Positions 28,164-35,621 of a DNA stretch of 64,000 bases are shown here, in pieces. The translations under genes and the position numbers were made by a program. The stretch is taken from positions 1,129,238-1,193,237 of the forward strand of contig NZ_JAPVBQ010000001.1 in assembly GCF_026968045.1 (NCBI RefSeq), read 5' to 3'. The stretch is from Modestobacter sp. VKM Ac-2977 (lineage in GTDB: Bacteria; Actinomycetota; Actinomycetes; Mycobacteriales; Geodermatophilaceae). Below the pieces are notes generated by a model. It saw only the letters and a list, made by a program, of their open reading frames with translations, was not told where the DNA came from and searched no databases. Numbering within the stretch: the stretch's first letter is position 1; each line of letters begins with the position of its first letter.

Positions 28164-28204
28164 CCCGGTGGGGAGTCCGGTGACTGGCCGGGCTCCCCAC
28201 CGGG
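28164..28204 (+). terminator. Xylanase terminator
   Basis: Perfect 12-bp stem CCCGGTGGGGAG / CTCCCCACCGGG with a 17-base loop, 24 bases after the xylanase stop. No U-tract. Confidence 0.7.
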
Positions 28205-28249
28205 TAGCCGTTCGAGGGTCAACCGTCCCGACGACCGAGGAGAACGGCC

Positions 28250-28672
28250 GTGCCGAAGACCACGAAGAGCGGCGACGCGAAGCAGGACGAGATCCCCAGC
28301 ACCCTGCAGCGATCTGACGAGAAGGCGCAGCGGACCTTCGCCAAGGCCCACGACTCCGCCGCCGAGGAGTACGACGACGAGCAGCGGGCCAACCGGGTGG
28401 CCTGGAGCGCGGTGAAGCACACGCACGAGAAGGTGGGCGACCACTGGGAGCCCAAGGACCACAAGGGGCCGAGTGACCCCCAGGCCGAGGGTGGCCGGGA
28501 CACCGACCGGGAGACCAAGGGCGGCGTGGACGCCAATGCGTCCAAGTCCCACCTCTACGACGTCGCCAAGGAGCTGGACGTGGAGGGCCGGTCGACGATG
28601 GACAAGGACGAACTGGTCGACGCCATCCAGGAGGCCAACGACCGGAAGACCGCCGAGGCGCGGGAGAAGTGA
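28250..28672 (+). CDS. ChaB-like / Rho N-terminal-like small protein
   Basis: 140 aa, very charged. The first part resembles ChaB (IPSTLQRSDEKAQRTFAKAHDSAAEEYDDEQRANRVAWSAVKHTHEK). The C-terminal 40 residues resemble the Rho N-terminal/SAP-like helix motif (SKSHLYDVAKELDVEGRSTMDKDELVDAIQEAN). This combination is common in actinobacteria and is often listed as a ChaB family or stress protein. No enzymatic motif. GTG 28250 is preceded by GAGGAGAACGG. The K+ channel gene follows after 18 bases, likely one transcript. Confidence 0.8.
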   Translation: MPKTTKSGDAKQDEIPSTLQRSDEKAQRTFAKAHDSAAEEYDDEQRANRVAWSAVKHTHEKVGDHWEPKDHKGPSDPQAEGGRDTDRETKGGVDANASKSHLYDVAKELDVEGRSTMDKDELVDAIQEANDRKTAEAREK

Positions 28673-28690
28673 CCCGGCGACACTGACCGG

Positions 28691-29500
28691 GTGCACCAGG
28701 AGGAGATCAGGGCCCGCTACGAGCGGGCCAGCCAGTGGCCGTTGGTCGTCGTGGCCGTGCTGTTCGTCGTGGCCTATGCCTGGCGGGTGCTGCAACCCGG
28801 CTTCCCGGGCTGGGTGCAGACGGTCCTGCTGGTGGTGACCGTCGCGGTGTGGCCGGTGTTCCTGGCCGACTACGTCATCCGGCTGGTGCTGGCCGAGCAC
28901 CGGTGGCGGTTCGTCCGGCAGAACTGGCTCGACGGCCTGGCCGTGCTCCTGCCGCTGCTGCGTCCACTGCGGATCATCAGCCTCGTCCGGGTCGCCCGGG
29001 TGCTCGACCGCCGGCTCACCGTCTCGCTGCACGGCCGGGTCGCCTACTACGTCACGTCGATCTCCGCCCTCGTCGTCTTCATGGCCTCCCTGGCCGTCTA
29101 CGACGCCGAGCGGGACGCCCCCGACGCCGTCATCACCGACTACGGGGACGCCGTCTGGTGGGGGCTGACCACGATCACCACCGTCGGCTACGGCGACGAG
29201 TACCCGGTCACCGGTGAGGGGCGGCTGGTGGCGGCCCTGCTGATGGTCGGCGGCATCGCCCTGCTCGGTGTGGTCACCGCCGCGGTCGCCTCCTGGTTCG
29301 TCGGCCGGGTCGCCGACGCCGCCCAGGCCCAGGACGAGGCGGACGACGCCGCGCTGCGTGCGCAGCTGGCCGACCTGACCGAGGAGGTCCGCCGGCTGCG
29401 CAGCGACCTCGCCGGACAGCCCCTCGGCGAGCTCAGGCCGACGGGATCAGGATCAGCTCGGTCTGCCGCTGGTCCAGGTACTCCACACCCGCAGCCGTGA
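28691..29500 (+). CDS. Potassium channel family protein
   Basis: 269 aa with about six membrane helices of the voltage-gated type (Ion_trans layout): S1-S4-like region to about residue 115, with VRVARVLDRRLTV as a short basic stretch, then a pore loop with the selectivity filter TTVGYGD near residue 160 and the last helix. A C-terminal cytosolic helix (AQLADLTEEVRRLRSDLAG) may form a coiled coil. Should conduct K+ across the cytoplasmic membrane. GTG 28691. Its last 68 bases overlap the convergent M24 gene. Confidence 0.88.
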   Translation: MHQEEIRARYERASQWPLVVVAVLFVVAYAWRVLQPGFPGWVQTVLLVVTVAVWPVFLADYVIRLVLAEHRWRFVRQNWLDGLAVLLPLLRPLRIISLVRVARVLDRRLTVSLHGRVAYYVTSISALVVFMASLAVYDAERDAPDAVITDYGDAVWWGLTTITTVGYGDEYPVTGEGRLVAALLMVGGIALLGVVTAAVASWFVGRVADAAQAQDEADDAALRAQLADLTEEVRRLRSDLAGQPLGELRPTGSGSARSAAGPGTPHPQP

Positions 29501-30755
29501 GTGCGATGCCCTGCTCCAGGGCCATCCGCACCAGCTGACCGCCCCACTCCGGGACCGGCACCCGCACACACAGCTCCAGGGCGTAGACCGTGTCCGGGTG
29601 GATCGGCGCCGCGCCCGCGCCGGGGACGCCGTCCTGCTGGTCCCACATCCCGATGGCCGGGCCGGCGCCGTGGCCGTGCACCCCGACCGGGTGGGAGTAG
29701 ACGTCGCCGTCGATGCCCGCCGCAGCCGCGGCGGCGCGGGCGGCGGCGAGCACGTCGTCGCCGGTCCGGCCCGGTTGCAGTGCGGCGGTCGTCAGGTCCT
29801 GCATCCGGTTGCCGACGCCCAGCGCAGCGACCAGCCCGGCCGGGGCGGTGTCCTCCCCGGGGCGGAGCACGTAGGCGTTGCGCTGGGTGTCGGTCATCAG
29901 GCCCAGGCTGGAGAGCCCGACGTCGCAGTGCACCAGGTCGCCGGGCTCGATGACCGCGTCGTAGCGGACGCCGGGCAGCACGGTGCCGCGCTCGTCGGCG
30001 AGCGGGCTGCCAGCCCGCTGCAGCCCCACGGTGGGCTGGAACCAGGCGTCCACCCCGAGGTCGGCGAAGCGCTGGCGGATCCACCAGGCGACGTCGAGGG
30101 CCGTCGTCTCACCCACGCTGATGACGGCCGGGGAGAAGGCCTCGTCGATGACCTGGTGGGCCAGCCTGTTCAGGGCGTGCAGCGCGGCGATCTCCTCGGG
30201 CAGCCGGGTCTCCAGCCAGCCCACCGCGAGCTGCTCGGCCGAGACCAGCTTCTCCGCGTGCGGGCCCAGTGCCCGCACCAGCTGGTCGTGCTCGGTGTGG
30301 GCCAGGCCGTCGGCGTGGGCGAAGGTGGCCGAGACGTCCACCCCGATCGTGCGCGGCGCAGCCTGGTCCACGAAGCGGCGGACGGCGGTCCACTGCGACT
30401 CCTCCGCCGTCAGCCCCGGCTGCTCGTCGGCGTCCCAGGAGCTGAGGAACTGACCGACCGGGTACCGCGAGACCGCCGCGGCCGTGACTCCGTCGTCGCT
30501 GCGGTGGAACAGCAGGATCGTGCGCCGTCGGGCCGACAGCCAGGTCGCCGGGAGCAGGGTCGGGAGCACCGGGTCCTCGTTGTACTCGCGACCGATGACC
30601 ACCCACAGGTCGATCTCCGCGCGGTCCATCAGCCCGGGCAGCACGTCGAGCAGGCGCTGGGTCAGCCAGCGGTCCCGGACGTCGGCCTGCTCGCGCAGCG
30701 ACAGCGGCACGGTGCGGGTGGGGTCCGGGACGACCCGGTCGGCGGTCGTGATCAT
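29433..30755 (-). CDS. M24 family metallopeptidase (Xaa-Pro dipeptidase type)
   Basis: 440 aa. The N-terminal half is a creatinase-like domain (about 20-190); the C-terminal half is the pita-bread catalytic domain with metal-ligand-like residues in LVHCDVGL, TDTQRNAY, GVHGHGAGP and ALELCVRVP. It should cleave X-Pro dipeptides or related N-terminal substrates; a non-proline hydrolase cannot be excluded. ATG 30755. The 3' end overlaps the convergent K+ channel gene by 68 bases, so one of the two C-terminal ends may be longer than its family needs. Confidence 0.82.
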   Translation of the reverse strand: MITTADRVVPDPTRTVPLSLREQADVRDRWLTQRLLDVLPGLMDRAEIDLWVVIGREYNEDPVLPTLLPATWLSARRRTILLFHRSDDGVTAAAVSRYPVGQFLSSWDADEQPGLTAEESQWTAVRRFVDQAAPRTIGVDVSATFAHADGLAHTEHDQLVRALGPHAEKLVSAEQLAVGWLETRLPEEIAALHALNRLAHQVIDEAFSPAVISVGETTALDVAWWIRQRFADLGVDAWFQPTVGLQRAGSPLADERGTVLPGVRYDAVIEPGDLVHCDVGLSSLGLMTDTQRNAYVLRPGEDTAPAGLVAALGVGNRMQDLTTAALQPGRTGDDVLAAARAAAAAAGIDGDVYSHPVGVHGHGAGPAIGMWDQQDGVPGAGAAPIHPDTVYALELCVRVPVPEWGGQLVRMALEQGIALTAAGVEYLDQRQTELILIPSA

Positions 30756-30815
30756 GCTGGCAGGAAAGCAGACCGCCGCCCGGGCCGCCTGGGGACGGTG
30801 GGGCGCCGCTCCTGC

Positions 30816-31979
30816 TCAGGCCATCCCGCCGCCGCCCCGGCCACGCCGCGCGACACCGGCGACCTGGGGGCGGGGGACGAGCAGGCTGCCGGCCACGACC
30901 ACCCGGTCACGGCCGCCCTGCTTGGCCTCGTACATGGCCGCGTCGGCGCGGTCGACCAGTCGCCACAGCGCGTCGGTGGGGTCCTCGCCGTCGACCGGGC
31001 CGGCCAGCGCGACCCCGATCGAGGCGGTCACCGCCCGCTGCCGTCCGCACTCGCTGTCCACGACGGCCAGCCGGAGCCGCTGCGCCAGCCGCCAGACCTC
31101 GTCGGGGTCGGACACCAGCCCGAGCACGACGAGCTCCTCCCCGCCGGTGCGCGCCAGCACGTCGGCCGGGCGCACGCTGGCGGCCAGCGCGCCGGACACC
31201 CCGCGGAGCACGGCGTCCCCGACCGCGTGGCCGTAGGTGTCGTTGAGCCGCTTGAAGTGGTCCAGGTCCAGGACCAGGGCCGCCACCCGCTGGCCGTCGC
31301 GCCGGGCCTGCCGCCAGATCCGAGGTGCCTGGTCGACCAGGGACCGCCGGTTCGCCAAGCCGGTCAGCGGGTCGGTGGAGGACAGCGCCTGGGTGGCCGT
31401 CAGCAGGCGCTGCACCCGCCGGCGCAGCACGAAGACCCCGAAGGTGGCGGCGTTGAGCAACCCGGCACTGGCGGTCACGGCGACGAGCAGTGCGGCGGTG
31501 CCCGGGTAGCTGTCGGCCAGGGCGACCCAGCAGGCCCCGACGACGGCGACCATGTGCACCGCGAGCGCACGGATGCCGAGGAACCAGGCGGCGACGAGGC
31601 AGGTGAACAGCAGCATCAACGGAGGGGCGTAGCGCAGCGGGTCGTCGGTCGCCCAGGCGAGCACCACGTAGACCAGGTCCCCGAACAGCACGAGCGCGAC
31701 GGTCGCGGCCTCGCCGGCGCGCCGGTGCACCCCGAGCGCAGCGGCGAGCAGGAGGCAGGCGCCCAGCGTGACGGCGTAGACCGGACGGCCGGCGCCCTCG
31801 CGCACCGCCCCGTCGATGAAGAGGTTGACCGAGCCCAGGACCGCGCTCACCGCGAGCAGCAGCGCCAACGCCCCGGCGACCAGGGCGCTCTCCGGCCCCC
31901 GCCCGGCCCGCAGGGGGTCGGGCGCCGCACGGGTCGACTCCCCGTCGCGCCGTGTGCTGGGCGTGTGGGCCCCCGTCAT
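30816..31979 (-). CDS. Membrane-bound GGDEF diguanylate cyclase
   Basis: 387 aa. About six hydrophobic helices (to residue about 200) precede one GGDEF domain: STDPLTGLANRRSLVD, LDLDHFKRLNDTYGHAVGD and the active-site RTGGEELVVLG (GGEEL, catalytically competent). No EAL domain, so c-di-GMP synthesis is the expected activity. Start is uncertain: ATG 31979 directly precedes a Thr/Arg-rich stretch; ATG 31991 and 32051 are alternatives. Together with the GGDEF-EAL gene at 20.6 kb it is the second c-di-GMP gene here. Confidence 0.88.
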   Translation of the reverse strand: MTGAHTPSTRRDGESTRAAPDPLRAGRGPESALVAGALALLLAVSAVLGSVNLFIDGAVREGAGRPVYAVTLGACLLLAAALGVHRRAGEAATVALVLFGDLVYVVLAWATDDPLRYAPPLMLLFTCLVAAWFLGIRALAVHMVAVVGACWVALADSYPGTAALLVAVTASAGLLNAATFGVFVLRRRVQRLLTATQALSSTDPLTGLANRRSLVDQAPRIWRQARRDGQRVAALVLDLDHFKRLNDTYGHAVGDAVLRGVSGALAASVRPADVLARTGGEELVVLGLVSDPDEVWRLAQRLRLAVVDSECGRQRAVTASIGVALAGPVDGEDPTDALWRLVDRADAAMYEAKQGGRDRVVVAGSLLVPRPQVAGVARRGRGGGGMA

Positions 31980-32167
31980 GGGCAGGAGCATGCCGCAGGA
32001 GACGGCCCAGCAGAACCGGATGGGGCGTGTCATTTCCGGAACCGGTTCTGTTGCCGGGTGCAACGGTCGGGTCGACGGCGAGGACGATCAGCGGATGCGA
32101 GGCTTGGCGTCACGAGCCGGGCACCACCATCTGGGACATGACGAGCCGGACACCACGAGAGGAGCCG

Positions 32168-32359
32168 ATGATGGCGCAGGGACCGTGGTTCTACTGCCTG
32201 AAGCACCACGCCGTCGAGACGCGGGACGGCTGTGCCGAACGGCACCGCCTGGGTCCGTACGACGACCGAGCGGAGGCCGAGGCCGCGCTGGAGAAGGTCG
32301 CCGAGCGCAACGAGGCGGCCGACGCCGCCGACCGCGCCTGGGAGGAGGGCCGGGGCTGA
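32168..32359 (+). CDS. Small conserved actinobacterial protein (SPOR-like)
   Basis: 63 aa starting MMAQGPWFYCLKHHAVE and continuing with CAERHRLGPYDDRAEAEAALEKVAERN. The WFYCLKHHxVE...C...RLGPY...EAxxAL pattern is one I know from short actinobacterial proteins, sometimes called SPOR-like; no function is established. GAGAGGAG lies directly before two consecutive ATG codons (32168, 32171). A strong hairpin follows the stop. Confidence 0.75.
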   Translation: MMAQGPWFYCLKHHAVETRDGCAERHRLGPYDDRAEAEAALEKVAERNEAADAADRAWEEGRG

Positions 32360-32364
32360 GCCGA

Positions 32365-32392
32365 CCCGCGCGGCCGGCCGGGGCCGCGCGGG
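32365..32392 (+). terminator. Terminator hairpin
   Basis: CCCGCGCGGCC / GGCCGCGCGGG, perfect 11-bp stem with a 6-base loop, starting 6 bases after the small gene's stop and ending before the F420 reductase ribosome-binding site. Confidence 0.65.
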
Positions 32393-32447
32393 GCATGATC
32401 GTCGGCAGGGGGCGTCTGCGAGTGCGCCCGGAGGATCAGGAGGAGTC

Positions 32448-33143
32448 GTGACGGACGGACGCGCGATGGAGGACCTCGTCGTCGGCGTGCTCGGTGGCAC
32501 CGGGCCGCAGGGGCGGGGTCTGGCGGTGCGGCTGGCCGCGGCCGGGCAGCGGGTGCTGCTCGGTTCCCGGGACGCCGTACGCGCCGAGGAGGTCGCCGGT
32601 GAGGTGGCCGCTCGGGCCGATGCGGCCACCGGGGGCGTCGGGGTGTCGGTCCGGGGTGGCTCCAACGCCGACGTCGCAGGCGCCGCGGACCTGGTGATCG
32701 TCGCCGTCCCGTACGCCGGGCACGCCGACACCCTCGCCGAGCTGGCGACCCCGCTGGCCGGGAAGGTCGTCGTCGACTGCGTCGTCCCGATGGGCTGGGA
32801 CGAGCTGGGCGCCTACGTGCTGGACGTCGCCGAGGGCAGCGTGTGCCAGCAGGCCGCCGCCCTGCTGCCGGACAGCTCCGTCGTCGGCGCCTTCCACCAC
32901 CTCTCGGCCGTGACGCTGGAGGACCTCTCCCAGCCGACGCTCGAGGGCGACGTGATGGTGGTCGGCGACGTCCGGGAGGCCACCGACCTGGTGCAGGCCC
33001 TCGCCGGCCGGCTGCCGGGGATGCGCGGGGTCTACGCCGGCCGGCTGCGCAACGCCCGCCAGGTCGAGGCGCTGACGATCAACCTGGTGTCGGTCAACCG
33101 CCGCTACAAGGCCCACGCCGGCGTCCGCATCACCGACGTGTGA
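32448..33143 (+). CDS. npdG: F420-dependent NADP oxidoreductase (NPDG family)
   Basis: 231 aa. Rossmann start VGVLGGTGPQGRGLAVRLA binds NADP; GSRDAVRAEEVAGEV, DLVIVAVPYAGHADTL, VVDCVVPMG and VGAFHHLSA fit the NADPH:F420 oxidoreductase family. It moves hydride between NADP(H) and coenzyme F420, which actinomycetes make. GTG 32448 is preceded by AGGAGGA. It is the last intact core gene before the degraded region that borders the RiPP island. Confidence 0.85.
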   Translation: MTDGRAMEDLVVGVLGGTGPQGRGLAVRLAAAGQRVLLGSRDAVRAEEVAGEVAARADAATGGVGVSVRGGSNADVAGAADLVIVAVPYAGHADTLAELATPLAGKVVVDCVVPMGWDELGAYVLDVAEGSVCQQAAALLPDSSVVGAFHHLSAVTLEDLSQPTLEGDVMVVGDVREATDLVQALAGRLPGMRGVYAGRLRNARQVEALTINLVSVNRRYKAHAGVRITDV

Positions 33144-33189
33144 CGAGGTACCCGGCTCCGCGCGGGTCGTGATGTGCAGCGCGGCGGGT

Positions 33190-33664
33190 TCCCGGTGATG
33201 ACCCGGACGTGCGGGCGATGTGCGCCGACCTGGGGGGCCGGCACTTCACCCGCCACGGCGTACCGGAGTGGAACCAGAGCACCGGTCGCACCAAGGCGAA
33301 GACCGAGCACGGCAACTACAACGCCTGGCTGGACGCGCACGGCGACGACTGCGACTTCTGGGTGTCGGTCGACTCCGACCACGTTCCGCTGCCGCTCGCC
33401 CCGCTGGCCGAGCAACCCACCGCGACCTGGTTCGCCAACCCGGAGAAGCCCTACCCGGTGGTGCAGCAGGTGGCCGCTGCCGGTCAGCTGCCCGTGCTGG
33501 TGGCCCAACCACCTGCCGGACCGGGACTGCGGCTCCTACCCCGCCGGAGGGGCAACGGACGCCGACGCGTCAAGCAGCCCGGCGACTCCGACGGCACCTG
33601 CCGGGGCGGCCCGACCGCGGGGCAGTGGTGGCCTGAAGCGGCCCGCGAGCTGGTGGCGGACTGA
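33190..33664 (+). pseudogene. Remnant of a GT2-type glycosyltransferase
   Basis: An open frame reads DDPDVRAMCADLGGRHFTRHG, then VPEWNQSTGRTKAKTEHGNYNAWLDAHGDDCDFWVSVDSDHVPLP. This matches the internal part of membrane GT2 glycosyltransferases (the HGNYNAWL and DxDHVP segment is the nucleotide-sugar/metal region). After VPLP the similarity stops and the frame continues as random GC-rich sequence. No N-terminal third, no C-terminal catalytic or membrane part, and no good start are present, so this is a fragment. Confidence 0.65.
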
Positions 33665-33711
33665 CCGACGCCGCGAGGTGACCCACCGTCGTCCGGCAGT
33701 GTTCGACCGAG

Positions 33712-33872
33712 GGGCGGAGCCAGCTGGTCGCGCCCAACGGCGCGGGCAAGAGCACGCTGCTCGAGCTGATCGCTGCTCAGCGGCGGGCAGGTGGTCACGC
33801 TCGGGCTGGCCGCGCGGTTGCTCGAGCGCCCCGACGTCCTGCGCCGCCCCGGGCTGACCGCACGGCGGCCGC
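33712..33872 (+). pseudogene. Remnant of an ABC ATPase with internal deletion
   Basis: Reads VAPNGAGKSTLLELIA (Walker A), then after a frame change LSGGQVVTLGLAARLLERPDVL (ABC signature plus start of Walker B). In an intact ATPase about 80-100 residues separate these motifs; here they are joined almost directly. The LxARLLERPDVL wording suggests an ABC-F ribosome-protection type ATPase. It is inactive and has lost both ends. Confidence 0.65.
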
Positions 33873-33874
33873 GG

Positions 33875-34543
33875 TCAGTCGTCGACGGGCACGAGGATGA
33901 GGCGCTGGCGGGTCGCCCGCCGGACGGCGTCCAGCCGGGACGTCGCGCCCAGCTTGACGTTGACGTTGCTGAGGTGGCGTTTGACGGTGCCCTCGCTGAT
34001 CTCCAGGTCACCGGCGATCTGCTGGTTGGTCCGCGCTCGTGCAGCGAGGGTGAGCACCTCCACCTCCCGCGGTGAGAGCACGTTGCTGGTCTCCGCCGGC
34101 ATCGGTGCGAGGCTCCGGCGGGACATGGTCATGGTGACGACGTCGGAGGACTCGGCCATCCCGGCACGGACGACCGAGAGCAGCTTCCGGTACCCGACCG
34201 TCTTCACCAGGTAGGCCGAGGCGCCGCGCACGAGCAGTTGCCGTGCCAGCCCCGCGTCCTCGTGCATGGTCAGCACGATGACCCGGGGGGCCGGCTCCTC
34301 CGCGATCAGCTCGGACAGCGTGGTCAGCACCGACTGCCCGGGCATCTCCACGTCGAGCAGCACCACGTCGGGGCGGTGCTGCCGGGCCAGCCGCAGCGCC
34401 TCCTCTCCGGTCCCGGCCTCGGCGAGGACGACCAGCCCGGGGTCGACGGTGAGCAGCGCGGCGAGGCTCTCGCGGAAGATCTGGTGGTCGTCGACGAGCA
34501 GCACGCCGATGGGCGCGACGGACGTGCCCGCGACTTCGGTCAC
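33875..34543 (-). CDS. LuxR/NarL family response regulator
   Basis: 222 aa. Receiver domain (GVLLVDDHQIFRESLAALL; phosphorylation Asp in VVLLDVEMPG; Lys in AYLVKTVGY) and C-terminal LuxR HTH (LSPREVEVLTLAARARTNQQIAGDLEISEGTVKRHL). It binds DNA as a dimer when phosphorylated. GTG 34543 overlaps the stop of the upstream HATPase gene by 4 bases, so the two are translated together. It is the only transcription factor inside the RiPP island; inverted repeats of GTGTA...TACAC form upstream of its own operon (35573) and in the RiPP promoter region (43020), so it is the best candidate regulator of both. Confidence 0.9.
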   Translation of the reverse strand: MTEVAGTSVAPIGVLLVDDHQIFRESLAALLTVDPGLVVLAEAGTGEEALRLARQHRPDVVLLDVEMPGQSVLTTLSELIAEEPAPRVIVLTMHEDAGLARQLLVRGASAYLVKTVGYRKLLSVVRAGMAESSDVVTMTMSRRSLAPMPAETSNVLSPREVEVLTLAARARTNQQIAGDLEISEGTVKRHLSNVNVKLGATSRLDAVRRATRQRLILVPVDD

Positions 34544-34995
34544 GGGGCTGCCGTGACCAGGGGGCCGGCGGTCAGCGGCACCCGGAGGACCATGCGGACG
34601 CCGCCGTCCTCGGGGACGTCGATCGTCACGGAACCACCGGGGGCCTCGGCCCGCTCCTCCATGGACGCCAGCCCCACCGTGCGGCGCCGGCTGACGTCCG
34701 TGGGGTCGAAGCCGGGGCCGTCGTCGGTGACGCTTGCGACGAGCCACTCCTCCTCCACGTGCCCCTCGATCGCCAGTCTGATGGCCCCCGCGACCTCCCA
34801 CACGTCGACCTGGAGGGTGAAGGGGGCGGTGGAGTGGACGTACTCGCGCAGCGCCTCGAACGGGGTGCGGCGGGTGATCGTGAGCCGGCCCACGTCGGGC
34901 AGGTCGGGTTCCAGCTGCCGCACCGAGTCCAGGTAGGCATCGACGACGGTGCGGTCGACGACCTCGGTCGAGTCGTCCGTAGTGGTCCCCGTCAC
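34540..34995 (-). CDS. Small HATPase-domain protein, truncated sensor-kinase-like
   Basis: 151 aa. The C-terminal half has GHKL ATPase features of NarL-type sensor kinases: VTDDGPGFDP (G1-like), TVGLASMEERAEAPGGSVTI (G2-like) and VRMVLRVPL. No sensor domain, no DHp dimerisation helix with a phospho-accepting His, and no clear N-box Asn are visible. It is therefore either a partial kinase or a divergent ATPase/anti-sigma-like partner. GTG 34995 overlaps the stop of the UbiA-remnant frame (GTGA), and its own stop overlaps the response regulator start. Confidence 0.65.
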   Translation of the reverse strand: MTGTTTDDSTEVVDRTVVDAYLDSVRQLEPDLPDVGRLTITRRTPFEALREYVHSTAPFTLQVDVWEVAGAIRLAIEGHVEEEWLVASVTDDGPGFDPTDVSRRRTVGLASMEERAEAPGGSVTIDVPEDGGVRMVLRVPLTAGPLVTAAP

Positions 34996-35526
34996 AGCAG
35001 GGAGTGAACCAGAAGAGAGGCGTTGGCGGCGTACTGAATCGCCATGAAGGCCCGGTACGGACGGCGTCGTCCGGCCCGGTCCTGCTCCGCCGAGCCGCGC
35101 AGGCAGAGCACGCTGACGGTGACCGCCCCCAGCACCACCGCTGCCGCCGGCGCCAGCGTCGCCGGCCACCAGATCGCGGTCAGCCCGGCAGCAAGGCCCA
35201 TCGTCTGCGAGCCGGTGGCGATGGACACCCGGGCCCGGCGTTCGCCCAGCAGGACCGGTAGAACAGAGCGAGGTGGCCCGGTGAGAGCGGGTCGCCAGTG
35301 GCGAACGCCCCGGCGCGGTAGGTGAGCCCGCCCCCGCCCGCCGACACCAGGAATGGGGGTCGAGGTCCCCGCGGGCGAGGGGGCGGCTCGACTGGTTCGC
35401 GACGTCCGCGGTCTCGTCGTAGACGCCGTTGGCCAGGTAGGTGGCCAACGACAGCGCCGTGACCGTGAGCGCGCGCCATGAGCACGACCGTGAGGCCAGA
35501 GCAGAGAGGCTGCTCGGTGAGGACAC
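34992..35526 (-). pseudogene. Frameshifted UbiA-type prenyltransferase remnant
   Basis: Three reading frames together give a UbiA-like protein. Frame 1 (about 35526-35355) has SLATYLANGVYD and ETADVANQSSRPLARGD, the first Asp-rich prenyl-diphosphate motif (N-x-x-x-D-x-x-x-D...N..SRPLA.G). Frame 2 (about 35350-35265) has GAFATGDPLSPGHLALFYRSC. Frame 3 (about 35235-34992) has ARVSIATGSQTMGLAAGL and RRRPYRAFMAIQYAANASLL. The second DxxxD motif and the N-terminal helices are missing, so it is dead unless sequencing errors explain the shifts. Frame 3's TGA overlaps the GTG of the HATPase gene. Confidence 0.65.
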
Positions 35527-35572
35527 GCTGAGAAGGTGCGCGCTGGCCCAGCGTGCTCACCACCCACAAAGG

Positions 35573-35589
35573 GTGTACGCCCCGTACAC
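35573..35589. promoter_or_regulatory. GTGTACG-CCC-CGTACAC inverted repeat upstream of regulator operon
   Basis: Perfect 7-bp inverted repeat with a 3-base centre, just upstream (minus-strand sense) of the UbiA-remnant/HATPase/regulator operon. Its GTGTA...TACAC half-sites match the palindrome at 43020-43037. Consistent with autoregulation by the LuxR-type regulator; not proven. Confidence 0.5.
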
Positions 35590-35621
35590 GTCTCAATACA
35601 TGACCGCGTCAGAACCCGTGG

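Noticed and set aside
32037..32080. Palindrome GAACCGGTTC and GTTGC/GCAAC repeat as operators
   Set aside because: Short, single, and without a neighbouring regulator; could be chance in this composition.
33209..33664. Annotating the 151-aa frame as an intact gene
   Set aside because: Only the internal HGNYNAWL...SDHVPLP part looks like a glycosyltransferase; both ends and catalytic domains are missing.
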